A stretch of DNA of 64,000 nucleotides. Source: Neoceratodus forsteri. Its lineage: Eukaryota > Chordata > Ceratodontiformes > Ceratodontidae. The notes under the pieces are model-generated. The model saw only the letters and a program-made list of their open reading frames with translations. It did not search any database and had not been told where the DNA came from. The position numbers and the translations under genes are program-made. The stretch's first letter is position 1. The number at the start of each line of letters is the position of its first letter. Positions 1 to 11,230 of the stretch are shown here, piece by piece. Location: the NCBI GenBank assembly GCA_016271365.2, contig CM057456.1, forward strand, positions 1,400,611,001 to 1,400,675,000, read 5' to 3'.

Positions 1-19
1 TCAGCAAATTTCGCCATGT

Positions 20-280
20 AAATCAGATTTATGCTTGGTTTAGAACAGACACAAAAGCAGACTGCAGGAACCAATTGGAAGCCAATGCCGCGGAACGCTC
101 ACATGCCGATTGGATGGCTGCTAATGCCGTGCTTTGCTAATGTAGAGTCCGAGCTTAGGTTCTCAGGCGGTGGTAGAGGCAGCACCAACTGCCCGGTGCC
201 CGGGTTTCCCACGCCTATGGGCAGGGAGCCCATGGAGAGCATATCCTTGGCAGGGGATGGAAGAAAGGGTTGGTATTAAG
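20..280. repeat. Dispersed GC-rich repeat X, copy 1
   Basis: This stretch is similar to 1247-1304 joined to 2701-2865. Both contain a purine-rich start ending in CAGACTG.AGGA.CCAAT, then ATGCCGC, GCTAAT..GAGTCC, TCTCAGGCGG, CCGCCCGG-like and GGGCAGGGAGC blocks in the same order. No convincing protein is encoded. It is a dispersed repeat of unknown class. Confidence 0.55.
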
Positions 281-352
281 TATTATACAATGGCAAGAAA
301 ATTTCCTGGACTCTGATTGATCAGTGTGTGCCTGAGACAGTGATGATATTAA

Positions 353-498
353 AGGAATAATGCTCGACAGGGTAGGTGTTATGCTGGGATAACATCCCAC
401 CTCGGGTGGTTGGGCCCGAGGCCACTGTCCGAGTGCGTCCAACACCTGAGAAGGGATGTTATCCCAGCATAACACCCACCCTGGAGGGCATTATTCCT
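353..498. repeat. Foldback hairpin a (46-bp arms)
   Basis: Arms 353-398 and 453-498 are near-perfect reverse complements beginning AGGAATAATGC and ending GCATTATTCCT. The loop contains a second small hairpin (CCTCGGG / CCCGAGG). It lies inside the 283-720 element. Confidence 0.7.
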
Positions 499-635
499 AT
501 TATACAATGGCTTGTTGTTTCATAATAATAAAAATAATTTTAAAGAATGTTTTTCTTAGTCTGCAAAAATATTTTTGTTTCTTAAGAGAAGGAGGTGCTT
601 ATCCTCCAGCTCATCCATATCCAACAAACAATCAG

Positions 636-669
636 CAGGGATGTTATTCCAGGATAACATCCCTGCTGT
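636..669. repeat. Short perfect-type hairpin c
   Basis: AGCAGGGATGTTAT and ATAACATCCCTGCT flank a central TCCAGG. The GGGATGTTAT core also occurs in the arms of hairpin a, so the hairpins look related. Confidence 0.6.
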
Positions 670-863
670 GACAGCTAACTGACCAATCAGAAGCCAAGAT
701 TCTTTCTTGCCATTGTATAACACACAATAACATCACTGTGTTGATTTTATGGACCCTGAGCTTTTTTTTTTTTTCAGAAACAAACATATACTGCCTCATT
801 AAAAATCTACTAAAAACGCTTTTATTTTTGTTTTGTATAACATCGAGCCATTGTATAATTGTA

Positions 864-1006
864 ATAAGGCACTCCAAGGTGGGTGTTATCGTGTAATAAC
901 GTCACTCCTGGGGTGGTGGAAGCACTCGGCTACGCCTCGTGCTTCAACCCACCCCAGGAGTGACATTATTACACGATAACACACACTTTGTCGTGCCTTA
1001 TTGCTT
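864..1006. repeat. Foldback hairpin b (~60-bp arms)
   Basis: Arm 864-925 (GTAATAAGGCAC... GTGGAAGCAC) pairs with 942-1006 (GTGCTTCAACCCACC... GTGCCTTATTGC). The arm resembles hairpin a in order and spacing (AATAAKGC, GGTRGGTGTTAT, ATAAC), which suggests one foldback family. No coding capacity. Confidence 0.7.
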
Positions 1007-1246
1007 AATTAGACCGTGGACAATGGAACATCTGAACAGCAGGAGGACCAAAACAGCAGGACAACACAATTGGGTATTTCTTGATGCCTAAAGACTGGCC
1101 CAACCACAGAAATTCAGAAAGGAGTGTAATCAAACAGAGTCCCAACTCTTGACACTCTAAACAGGAAAAAATAGAGGTCATAACTGTTAGGCAATAAGGA
1201 AGTACAGCTCTTTTTTGTGCAAGTTTTAGACAGAAAATCAGACTTT
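1007..1246. other. Unassigned spacer
   Basis: No gene, repeat or structural signal was recognised between the hairpin cluster and the second copy of repeat X. Confidence 0.4.
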
Positions 1247-1319
1247 AGCTTAGTATTGAGGGAGACACAGGAGCAGACTGTAGGAGCCAATCAGATGCAG
1301 AGCAGAAAAGTGCTCGTGT
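1247..1319. repeat. Repeat X, copy 2, left part (split by L1-1)
   Basis: It matches the start of copy 1 (AGACTT.AGCTTAG, GAGCAGACTGTAGGAGCCAAT). It ends with the 16-bp target-site duplication 1304-1319 of the following L1 fragment and resumes after that insertion. Confidence 0.6.
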
Positions 1320-2684
1320 ACAAGGCCAGGTGGAAATTTGTGGAAATTCAGGAGGCAGAGCTCTGAGATATTCCTTGTGCTCTCCCCTCTTTCCCCTCTA
1401 TCCTAAGAGCAGAGAGCATAGGTAACCCGTTCACCCGGTTTACACTGAGATCCTGGCAGAAGGTGTTAGCCTCCCGGGAATTCACAAAATGGAGACCTGC
1501 CATGCCTTCCTTACCATACATAGAGGCTTTCGCCTCGGCTAGGCTAGACAAGGGATATCTTAAATGGCAGAAAGAAGGTCTACATTTAGTATACCACTTT
1601 ATGCCACAGGGTATAATTTTATCCCTTACAGACCTAGTCCAAAATATGCCATCCCTTATTCAGACAGATTTAGGTATTTCCAAGCTAGGAGTTATCTTAG
1701 TTCTCTAAAGGAGATTAAATGGAAGGATGGCCCTCTTCCTGAGCTCCTAGAGACTTTTCTGGGCGTGATAGATGGGAGACCGGTCCCACCTCATATAACC
1801 TCAAGTTTATATAAAGGCTTACACTCCCTAAAAGATAATCCCTTAAACAAAATTAGACTGAAATGGGAAAGGGACCTGGGATTAGTTGTCCCTCTCCCCC
1901 TTTGGGAGAGGGCATTTAAAGACTATGTTGAGAGGCACAGGTTCCGGTCACTTGAAAGAATTTGCATGGAAATTAACAGTAAAGTATTTTAGGGCTCCTA
2001 ATGTGACTCAGAAGTATGGTGTTCGCCTGGGTGCAGATTGTTGGAGGCGATGTGGATGTACTCATGCCAACCTAGGCCATGTTTTTTGGTCTTGCCAGGT
2101 TCTTCAACCTTTCCTGGTAAGCTTCCATAAGGCCATAAAGGAAATAACGGCCTTAGATATAAGTCGGGATCCCTTGTTTTTTCTCTTCGGGGAACTCCCT
2201 CCGGGTGGTACAGATGCCCCAACACGGAACTTTATCAATCTGGCCTCTCTTGCTGCTAAGAAAGCTATTACTAGGAAGTGGTTGTCCTCCTCGCCTCCGA
2301 CCCTGGACCAATGGCACCAATTGATGGTAGAGATCTACAAAATGGAAAAAATTACGGCCACTTTAAATAAGTCTCAGCCCTGTTTTGATAAGATATGGAG
2401 AAGATGGGTTATGTATATCATACCTGTTCGTCCAGACTTTGTACTAGACCGAGCCCTTTGATTCCTAGCAAACTGTCTTTTTATCTATATTTCTCTAAAG
2501 AATACTATGATTAATAAGCTGGAATAAGATTAAGTATAACCTTTATGTGCACTGTAATGTTCTCCCTTTACTTTTTTATGTTCTGTTTTTTTCTTTGTAT
2601 TGTACATGCAAATGGAAACTTTTCCTTTTTAATAAGCATGTTTCCCACTATAAAATAATAAAGATTGAAAGTTAAAAAAAAAAA
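1320..2684 (+). mobile_element. L1-1: 5'-truncated L1/Tx1-like LINE with poly(A) and TSD
   Basis: The insertion consists of an ORF2 C-terminal remnant, a short 3' UTR with an AATAAA-like signal near 2656-2662, and an A-rich tail at 2674-2685. It is bounded by an identical 16-bp direct repeat (AGAAAAGTGCTCGTGT at 1304-1319 and 2685-2700). Truncation, A-tail and TSD together are the signature of target-primed reverse transcription. Confidence 0.9.
1463..2461 (+). pseudogene. L1-1 ORF2 C-terminal remnant
   Basis: Three overlapping frame segments (1463-1708, 1564-1992, 1886-2461) join into the region downstream of the L1 reverse transcriptase. One segment carries FRYFQARSYLSSLK-type sequence. 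The last carries the Cys/His block CWRRCG...HVFWSC (about residues 50-70 of that segment), typical of the L1/Tx1 C-terminal domain proposed to bind RNA. At least two frameshifts separate the pieces, so no functional product is expected. It contains no catalytic domain. The family call rests on the Cys-x2/3-Cys...His...Cys pattern followed by LQPFLVSF. Confidence 0.8.
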
Positions 2685-2865
2685 AGAAAAGTGCTCGTGT
2701 TCCAATTGGATATCGGCAATGCCGCACCTCGCTAATAAGGAGTCCAGACTAGGTGTCTCAGGCGGCGGCTATGGAAGCGACAACCGCCCGGTATTCGCAT
2801 TTCTCCCACCTGAGGGGCAGGGAGCTCCTGAAGGGCTAGTCTACGGCAGGGGAAAGAGATGGTAA
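2685..2865. repeat. TSD plus repeat X, copy 2, right part
   Basis: 2685-2700 is the downstream TSD of L1-1. From 2701 the sequence resumes repeat X (TCCAATTGGA...GCAATGCCGC, GAGTCCAGACT, TCAGGCGGCGG, GAGGGGCAGGGAGC) as in copy 1. Confidence 0.6.
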
Positions 2866-3149
2866 GAGTGGAATGCAGTGGAAAGGGAATATAAAGATGA
2901 AATAGGACAGTTAAATGGTACAGGGTAGGGGAATAAGAGCCACAGAATAAGCAATATGTAAAAGACAGCAGGGTGAGTAAGGTGTAGCGGCCACAAAAGC
3001 CACGAAGAGATAATAACCCTACAGGGATTTCTAGAGGGGGAAAAACATTTTAAGGCTGAAGACACTCACAGAGTTAAGGTCACCAAAGGTTACAAGCGAT
3101 CATAAATTCAACTACGCTCAGAGGGCAGTAGCCTGATGCTTCGGACTAA
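2866..3149. other. Unassigned; possibly 3' UTR of the L2-like LINE
   Basis: No protein similarity or repeat structure was recognised. Because L2-1 is on the minus strand and ends its coding part near 3152, the upper part of this stretch may be its 3' UTR. No AAAT-type tail is visible. Confidence 0.3.
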
Positions 3150-5489
3150 AATTAGGGGCTGGGGTAGCAATTGCAAGGCTCACACACATACCAAGCATAT
3201 AGAGATTTAAAGGCATTCATACTGCAGAGGCAGCTTAATTTCAATAATTTTTGTACTTTGTTCCACAATGTTGGCAACAGGAAACTAATGGCCACTCTGC
3301 TATAGCGAGAGGAAGCCTTGGGGATACATAATGTGATGTAGGATGCGCTTCTTAGGGCATACATTCCAGGCTCACTTAGTGGGAGAGTCTATTATATATT
3401 GTAGAAGCCGCTTCAAGAAGACTCTATAAGTCCAAAGGACTGCGTTTCTATTACACCTAAACATAAAAGAGGACCACCCTACGGCTTTGTACAAGGAACA
3501 ATGATGGGTAGAGATTGGGAGACCAGTAATAAACTGGATGGCCCTGTGGTAAAGCATATCCAACTTTGCAGGCGAGGCTTTGGGACACTGACTATAAAGG
3601 AAATCTGCATAATCGATCAGTGAAAGAAAAGTAGTTTGGACAAGGTGCACTTTTGCATCTCTAGTAAGAAACTAGTTAATTCTAAAGAATAGCTCCAGCC
3701 TCTGCGCCTTAACTTCTATACAAGGTCCTCGATGTGCTCAGTGAATGATAGATTATGGTCTAACCACACACCTAGGTATTTAAACTTTGAGACAAACTCC
3801 AGTTTCTCTCCAAGAATTGTGATAATCTGAGGTAGTGCTCCAGAGCTGGCCAGATTCATCACACGGCTATAGGGCAAGAACAACATTGCTTTTGTTTTTT
3901 AGCATTTAGAAGAAGTTTTTTATGGAGAAGCTGGTTCTGGAGCTGGTAAATTCTTCCTGGAGGTCAGCACAAGCGGCTTCAGGTGTCGGACAACTTGTAT
4001 ATACAACCGTGTCGTCAGCAAACCGGTGTATGTTGGCCTTGTTAATAATCTCATCAACGTTATTAACATAGATAGCGAATAGTCAGGGACCAAGTATGGA
4101 TCCTTGCGGTACTCCCCTCAGTAGAGGTTTGAGTGGGGATAGCTCACCCTCAGCCTTAATTTGTTGATGCCGTCCTACAAGGTACTCAGAAAACCAATGC
4201 AAAGAAATGGATTCCAGGCCTATACTCTTCAGAGAAGAGAGAAGCAGGCTATGATCCACTGTATCAAAAGCCTTGCTAAGGTCTAGAAATACAGTACAGA
4301 CAATGTTTCTGTTGTCCAGTTCTCGGTATCAATCATTTGTTACTTTGGCAAGGGCCGAAATAGTGCTGTGTTTAGTTATAAAGCCAGGTTGCATAGGGTT
4401 TAGTAGGTTATTGGATTCGAGGTAGTCCCTTAGTTGGTTGCTGACAATCTTTTCCAGAAGTTTCGACAAAGCTGGGAGGAGGGAAATTGGTCTATAATTG
4501 TTAAGGTCGCAGGGATCCCCTGATTTAAACAAGGGGATGACATCAGCAATTTTCCAGATCTGGGATTAAGCCCTTGGGACAATAAGTTAAATAAGTGGGC
4601 GATAGGAACAGCTAGGACATGATAGGTGATTTTAAGGAAATAAGGATCCAAAGAATCAGCACCAGCACTTTTCTTAATATCCAATTGGAGCATGAGGTCT
4701 TCAACCTCTTTCAGACAGACAGGGTGGAACGAGAAGCCAGGTACCGGGGCAGGAGAGTCTGAGCAAGGGACACTTAATTGGGAGCAGACCAGGGATGCAG
4801 GGGAATTGTCGAAAGCTAGACCAGCTGTGGCAAAATTATTGTTAAATGCATCTAGTATTCCCGGTTTATCATTGATAGTAGTACTCCCAGTTGTAATCTT
4901 AGGTGGCAAGGAATTACCAGGCGTATATCTGGACATGTCCTTGATTGTCCTCCAGAATTTGGAGGAGCACTTTGCTGCAGAATCCAATTCGGTAAGATAA
5001 AATGCTGCCTTAGCATCTCTGACCATTTTCGTACAAGCACTGCGTGCCCTTCTGAACTGACACCAGTCTGAGTCAAGCTTAGTCTGGCGAGCTTTTTTTT
5101 TTGTTTTTTTTTAAACTTATCCCTACCAAACAATGCAGCTTTCAGCTCGGCAGAGAACCAACAACATGTTTTGTTTTTTGCACGAACTTTTACCATAGGG
5201 GCGTATATATTTTGGGCTCCAACAAGTATATCATGGAAAATATCATATGCCGAGTTAATCGTGTTAGCTAAGTAGATGTCTTGCCAACGTGGCGAGTATT
5301 CCAACTCACAGACATTGGCAGCCACATCAAAGTTATGACGGGACCTTTGTGTAAGAAAGTTAGCTGTAGGTCCTGTATGATGCAGTGATCTGACCGCAGC
5401 AACTTCGACTTAAGGACGGGCCGTGCCCATAAATCCCTCGGCCCTAGGCCCCGCAATCCTGACACAAGGCCCAGATCTCTAATAGCCTA
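3150..5489 (-). mobile_element. L2-1: L2/Rex1-like (jockey superfamily) LINE, 5'-truncated
   Basis: A minus-strand LINE with the end of an endonuclease domain, a full but broken reverse transcriptase and a C-terminal tail. Its 5' boundary abuts L1-2 near 5490. The closest family by wording of motifs is the L2/Rex1 group. The second window copy of the group is at 40885-42207. Confidence 0.75.
3152..5465 (-). pseudogene. L2-1 ORF2 (endonuclease end + reverse transcriptase)
   Basis: Read on the minus strand from 5465. LLRSDHCI resembles the SDH end of the apurinic-type endonuclease. The linker then has RD.FKKKQKKK. RT follows with NNYRPISLLPALSKLLEKIV (about 4480-4530), LDLSKAFDTVDHS (about 4230-4300), GVPQGSILGPWLF (about 4080-4130) and the catalytic FADD (about 4015-4025, in the in-frame reading HRFADDTVVY). 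The tail has LDMLYHRAIQFITG and TLWN, typical of the L2/Rex1 C-terminus. Several frameshifts and stops split it into blocks 3152-3364, 3372-3650, 4329-4532, 4430-5026, 4852-5325 and 5268-5465. The catalytic Asp pair is present, but the gene cannot make a continuous protein. Confidence 0.8.
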
Positions 5490-5527
5490 AGTTCGTACAG
5501 AGCCCAGGAAGATCTGCTCCGTAAGGC

Positions 5528-5932
5528 TTGACAACAGGGGATCCTAGAATTCTCGGGGCACTGAATTTCAGTAGACAACTACCATATGTCAGCGATTCAG
5601 GAAGCGAGAAGAACCCTATGGCCAACAGTCAAACAACTGCGGCAAAAAATGTTAAAGTGCAGATACTATACCCTGCAAGACTCAGGGTGTCTACAGAGCA
5701 GGGAAACAAGGTATTTCAGGATCTCCTAGCTGCCTCATCCTTCCCAGAGAACCTTGGATTCAGCACCCCACCTCTGGTCAAGGAAAGGCTGGAGCGAGAC
5801 CTGTTAGCCTCTGCTTGGACTGTAGCCCAGAAAGTAACCTCCAGACCAGGATCATCACAGAAGATCCCCCAAACTAATCTAGGAGCAGACATCGCTGCGA
5901 TGCTCCAGAAGTATGCAACCCCACCACAGTGA
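5528..5932 (+). pseudogene. L1-2 ORF1p C-terminal domain remnant
   Basis: The translation contains ILYPARLRV followed by a G..VF stretch, the hallmark of the L1 ORF1p C-terminal RNA-binding domain (transposase_22 family). Just upstream, in another frame, 5590-5650 reads SAIQEARRTLWPTVKQLRQK, which is the preceding helix of the same domain. A frameshift therefore lies near 5650. The N-terminal coiled coil and RRM are absent, presumably lost with the 5' truncation. The known role is RNA chaperone coating LINE RNA; this copy is dead. Confidence 0.7.
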
Positions 5933-7390
5933 ACAAGAAAGCACCATACCTTCAAGAGGAGTGCGAGGGGCCAAGCTCTACCCCTACTACTGGCTCATCA
6001 CCAACCCCTGAGACCTGAGACATGCCAGCTCTTGAAAATGCCTGCATTTTGGCAGCTGCCTCACCCTTTTTAGATGCTCCCCCACCCTCCAGCCTGACCT
6101 TGGTGCGGTCTCCATGCTACTCCTGCCCCACGAGTCCCGGGCCCACTGAAGCTGCCGTGCTGCAGATGTGCTTCGAGGAGAGTAACAGGCTGCTTACTTA
6201 TTGATGCAGTGAGTGCTTTTGAAAATCCTTTCCGTTGCCTCCTTGGTACGCCCAGCTCTGCTCCTGCCCTCGTACTCTGATGACGATCTCCTTCTGCAGA
6301 AGATGGACCCAACTCTCTTGTCATCTCAGTGCGGTACTGACAGGGATAGATGCAGTCTCTGTCCTACTCTAAAATTAACTGATGCCCTGTTTCTTTCTAG
6401 CCCGGGCTGCCTGCGGCTCTTACATTGTCAGTAGTTTGGCGTAAGAAACTGCCACTTGGGGACTCTGAATTAAAACTTGTGAAGGTTTTTCCCGGTGCGA
6501 CGACAGGGGGCTCCTCTTCGCAACTGCATTTGGGCACTCCTAGCGGTGCTGGGTGTTCTTACTGCTGAAATTTGTTACTGAGCTGAAAGATCACCTGAAT
6601 CATGGGGACACTCTGTACACCAGAAGGGAGGAGGCTCAGATTTGTACCAATGTCTTTGTCCTATAATATGTTGACAGTTTTTGTATTATAGTTTCTTCCA
6701 GGCTCCTCCAGCACATGTGTTGAGGGGGAGTTGAACAAAAGAACTGTTTGGTTCATTTGCCACTGTTAAAGCAGGATGTTCGCCCCATACAGGAATCTTA
6801 TGATTCTTCCTTATATGGGCATCTTGAAAAGTTTTTAAAATCATTTACAGGTAGATGGGGCGATTACCTGTAACTTGAATAATTATGTTTTCAGATTGGG
6901 AGGGGAGTTAACAGTATCTTCTCCCTGGATGTTTGCTGATGGAAAAAGGTTCGGCCGTGCTCAGGATTTACCCCGAGGGCAATGGGGTCTGCTCACTGTG
7001 ATTTTGAGCACCCTTGTTCTAAACGCACAAGCGATTACCTTTTGGCTGGGGAACACCTTCCAGTCATCCCTTGGAAGTCATGACAGCCCACTGTGGATGA
7101 AGTGGCTTCAAGGCCCACAAGCCTTGGGGCTCCTTACAGTTCAATCGCTCTTGGCCTCTACAATGAGTTGGCCGAAGCACAGAGTTCATGCCTCATTTTG
7201 GGCGTTACTACCGTTTTTAACAATGTCTAAAGCTGTCCAGTTGTTATTTGTTTATATTTCAAGTGGGTACACTGCTTTAAAAAAGGGTCTGGGTTGCCAG
7301 CCATGGTACAGGCATATTTCCTTGTTTCAGATGTCAGTGGGTTTAAGCTCTCTTTATTTAAATTGCTAATCCATACACTAAGGTACTTTC
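5933..7390 (+). other. L1-2 inter-ORF stretch, unassigned
   Basis: The longest frame here (6875-7369, 164 aa) matches nothing I recognise and is hydrophobic in patches. ORF1 ends at 5932 and ORF2 starts near 7397. Such a gap is long for an L1, so part of it may be another old insertion or the 5' part of a different element. Confidence 0.35.
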
Positions 7391-7396
7391 CTATAA

Positions 7397-10300
7397 TATA
7401 AATGGGTGTTCCAACCCCATCAAGAGGAATCAGATTCAGAAATATTTATCACGCAGACATGTGAAGTAAACTTCTTACAGGAGACACATCTGTCACCCAC
7501 CAAGGCCTCGAAGCTGAAGTCCAGGTCCTTCCCTCACTTGTTCCATTCATCCCTACCCTCAGGTAGAAAGAGGGGCATAGCCATACTTCTGTCTCCTTCT
7601 CTCCCTTATGAACAAGAGGAAGTGGTGGAGGACCTCGGGGCAAGATATATTTTGGTGATTGGCACAATTCAGGATACTCAGGCCACCCTGGTAAACGTAT
7701 ACGCCCCCGGCTTCCCTGCTCTCATTTTACTCATCCCTTTCTCAGCTCATAGCTGAAAAAACAAAGGGGGTCTTGATAATGGGTGGGGACAAGAATTTGG
7801 TATTTGATAGGAATTTGGACACCACATCACAAGTCCCTAATCTGGACTTCTGAAAGGCTCGTTCCCTTAAAAAGATCCTGGATCAGGTGGGTTTGAAGGA
7901 TATTTGGTGTGAAAAATATCCTAGTGCAAGGGATTATACCTACTACTCTCCCAGATTCTGAACTGTTTTGAGATTAGACACTTTTATTACATTTTCCAGG
8001 GACCTTTCATGCTTCCCCCCCCATGTGGGTGGGAACGTCTACTCTATCTGACCATAACCCTATCTTTCTAGAGGTGGATTTTTGCCTCCCTAGAAGAAAT
8101 ACCCACTGGAGACTGAATGCTTCCCTCCTTCAAGATAAAACAGTTGTAGAAGAGCTCAAACAACACATTAAAAGCACCGTAGCTGAGAATACAACAAAAG
8201 GAATAACACCCCAGATTCTGTGGGACACTCTCAAGGCTATCCTCAGGGGGAAGCTTATTTCTATAGCTCGTCATAAGAAAAAAGCCCTTAGGCAGAAGCA
8301 ACAGGAACTTCTTACCCAAATTAGGGAACTCGAGAGTGCACTGCAGATTAAATGAGAGGGGCATAGGGACTTGGAATTAAAAGGTTACAGGAGGGACTTG
8401 ATAAAACTATAAAAGGAGAAACTGAAAAGGCCGTCTTCTACTTAAAGCAAAAGTATTATAAGGGAGGTCCCAGAGGGACCAAACTTTTAGCATTTCGACT
8501 CCGGCAACATGCAGCCAGAGCCACCGTCACTCAAACTGTATCCCCCCTGACCGACCTCCCAGTTAATAATCAACCCAAATCACAGAAGCCTTTGTTTCCT
8601 ATTACTCTAAACTCTATAGCCCTCAGGAAGAATCAACCCTGCAGGAAAAGGTGAGCTATCTCAGGTCCTTATCCCTCCCATCACCTACATTGGAGAGAGG
8701 CCAGGCATTGATTGGGCCAATCACAAAGTTGGAAATTTTAAATACCATAAACAATTTAAAAACTGGAAAATGCCCTGGCCCTGATGGCTTCAGTGCAGAA
8801 TTCTATAAAACCTTTAAAGTAGAGACAGTACCTTTACTACTGGAGGTCTTCTCTAGCATCTGGAAGGAAGGGAACCCTGTTCCCCCTCGTGGCAACACGC
8901 CATTATTTCCCTCCTGCATAAAGAAAACAAAGACCCTACCCGCTACGAATCCTACCGCCCTATTTCCCTCTTTAATTCAGATTACAAAATATTCACTTCT
9001 ATAATAGCCTCCAGATTAAACTCCCTATTACCTGACTAGATTAAGCAAGATCAGACGGGCTTTGTGTCTGGTCGTCAGGCCCCGGATAGTGTCCACTCTA
9101 CAATAAATCTGGTCGACTCTATTCACTGCACCTATGCCCCCACATTGCCTGATGAGTCTAGATGCTGAAAAGGCCGTTGATAAGGTCTCTGGGGGTCCTG
9201 TTTCTAGTTTTGGAGTGCATGGGCATCCCACAGGCCTTTATTGATAGCATCAAGATTCTTTACTCTGGCCCGCAGGCCTATGTTAGGGTAAATGGGGGGG
9301 ATAGCGAACAGATTTAGGTTAGGTAGGGGTACCCGACAGGGATGCCCCCTCTCTCCCCTCCTGATGGCCCTATACATTGAACCTCTTGCGGAAGCTATCT
9401 GTGGATCAGACAGTATCCGAGGGATTGAGGTGGGGGGGTCTACATAGGAAAATATCCCTGTATGCAGACAATGTTCTGCTCTGCCTGTCTCAGCCTGAAC
9501 AGTCCATCCCACAGGTGTGGTTTATTTTTGGAGGACACTCTGGATATTCCCTAAATAGAACCAAAACAGAAGTACTCAGTTTCTACTACACTCCCTCGAA
9601 GACAATTCGGAATCTTCTTCCCCTGAATTGGTCAGCGGAGAAAATGGAATACCTCGGTACTTATATCACTAAGTACACCTTTCAACTCTTTAAGGCAAAT
9701 TACAACCCGATGGAACACCAAATGAAAAAAGACTTTGAGAGGTGGTCATTAATAAATCTCCCCATTATTCTAGGATTCAAACAATCACCATGAATATACT
9801 CCCCAAATTCTTGTATCTATTCCAGTGTCTACCTTCCTTTATCCGTAAAGTCACATTTCCAGGTCTGGCATAAACAGATTTCGAAATTTGTTTGGAACAA
9901 GAGGCCCAGAATAAATCTTAAGATCTTGCAAACACATAGAGGCAAGGGTGGAAGATCCACCCTGGATTTTGAGGACTATTTTCTAGCTGCTCAGCTAAGG
10001 TTGGCCCTTCAGTGGTCCAACCCTTCATATTCCTCAAACTGGAAGGAAATGGAGAGAGGAGAGGAGAGGAGGAGGAGGAGGAGCAGGGTCCCCCTGGAAA
10101 CTAGAATGGTATTTCCCCTCAACACACAAAACTCCCCCCCCCCCCAGGCTTTCTGCCATAAGGGACACTGTGAGAGCAGTACATAGGGTGTAGCAAAAAT
10201 ATAAACTGAAGATCTCACTTTGGCCTCTCTTCAGGTTGGCCTGGGATCCTTGCTTACCCCTGACCCACCAGGACCATACCTTTACGATCTGGGACAGAGC

Positions 10301-11030
10301 TGGTCTTGTGTATTTGGGTCAGTTCCTTCAAGGATGTAGTGCAGGACTTTGAGACCCTAAAAAATGCATTTAGGCTGTGGAACTCTGACCATTTTAGATA
10401 TCTTCAGGCCCAAGCTTACATTACTAGCTGTAAAAAGGCAGACCATGATCATCTTAGGGCTGCTCCCTTCCTGGCGAGCCTTCAAGTGGGCCGGACTGCC
10501 CAGGTTCAGAGGGGCCTGATCTCCACACTGGCAAGAATTCAGTTGGAGGGTCAGAGTTCACTTCTTTCTTACACCTCTGGCCTTGAATAAGAGAAACCCC
10601 ACAAGACAGGTGGACTGCTGGAGATTATATGGAGAGACAGAGGCAAACCATCTACACATCTTCTGGGCTTGCCCACAGAGTCAACCTTTTTGGAGGGAGG
10701 TGGTTCATGCTATCAAGGACCTCTTTTCTCTGAGCTCCTCCCTGGGATGGCCAAATGTCATCCTGGGTACTCTGACGCCGGGTCTGAAAGGTGTAGACTC
10801 ACTCTATCTCTGGGCTATCCTCTTAACAGCAGCACATAAAGCCATAAGTCATTCATGGCTGAAGGCTGAACCACCCACTAAACACTGTTGGCTTCAGGAG
10901 ATCTCAGAGCTAGAGGAGCTGACTTTTAAAATAAACTAGAAACTGCACATTTACACCCGGAGATGGACAAGATGGTTGATCTGACTGGACTCCCACCCGG
11001 ACCCCCTTCCCCATGTGGCTTCCCAGGAGA
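7397..11030 (+). pseudogene. L1-2 ORF2 (endonuclease + reverse transcriptase + C-terminal domain)
   Basis: The start reads YNINGCSNPIKRNQIQKYLSRRHVK, then after a one-base shift NFLQETHL (7478-7500), which is the L1 endonuclease entry. GTLVNVYAPG-like sequence lies near 7690. The SDHNPI endonuclease end is at 8047-8070. RT has KTGKCPGPDGFSAEFYK (8758-8815), QTGFVSGRQ (9053-9080), RGTRQGCPLSPLL (9326-9365) and YADN (9459-9472) where YADD is expected. The C-terminal domain at 10583-10939 has DCWRLYG...HLHIFWAC. Many frameshifts and stops are present. The loss of the second catalytic Asp is an additional lesion. Orientation and domain order match L1/Tx1-group elements. Confidence 0.85.
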
Positions 11031-11035
11031 GAAAA

Positions 11036-11230
11036 TGAAAATTACGTACCTACCGTAATTCTTGATCTTTCTGTGTACCTTTATCATTCATCACAGCTGG
11101 GTATGTGGCCGGAGGTCACGACTCTGCGGGAGCTTTTTTTGGGGGGGAGGGGAATGGGCGCCGTTGGCGCCACCCTCGAGGCCAACGCACTGCATGGTGC
11201 TCGCGGGTTGGCTGTTGGGTGTCGTTGACC
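11036..11230 (-). repeat. DIRS-1 3' inverted terminal repeat
   Basis: It begins near AAAATTACGTACC and continues through CATTCATCACAGCTGGG, GTCACGACTC, GGAGCTTTTTT and GGTTGGCTGTTGGG. The last blocks match, inverted, 15095-15273. The same terminus recurs in DIRS-7 at 57204. Confidence 0.75.

Larger units (their letters stand above)
283..720. mobile_element. MITE-like element with perfect 18-bp terminal inverted repeats
   Basis: The ends TTATACAATGGCAAGAAA (283-300) and its exact reverse complement (703-720) are followed by similar subterminal sequence (CTGATTGATCAG / CTGATTGGTCAG read inward). No transposase is present, so it would be a non-autonomous DNA element. A related terminus (ATTATACAATGGCT) recurs at 499-512 and inverted at 846-859, so a second overlapping element (about 499-859) may exist. 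Confidence 0.6.
5490..11035 (+). mobile_element. L1-2: long decayed L1/Tx1-like LINE
   Basis: It contains the C-terminal part of ORF1, an unusually long inter-ORF stretch (about 1.46 kb, possibly holding an unrecognised insertion), and ORF2 from its first residues to the C-terminal Cys/His domain. The 5' side is cut at L2-1 and the 3' side is cut at 11036 by DIRS-1. The recognisable L1 sequence does not clearly resume after DIRS-1. Confidence 0.8.

Noticed and set aside
1985..2130. Cys/His cluster CWRRCG...HVFWSC as a transcription-factor zinc finger
   Set aside because: The block and its neighbours match the C-terminal domain of L1/Tx1 ORF2, and the element has an A-tail and TSD.
6875..7369. 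164-aa ORF as an independent membrane protein
   Set aside because: It lies between ORF1 and ORF2 of a decayed L1, has no recognised family, and hydrophobic stretches are weak.
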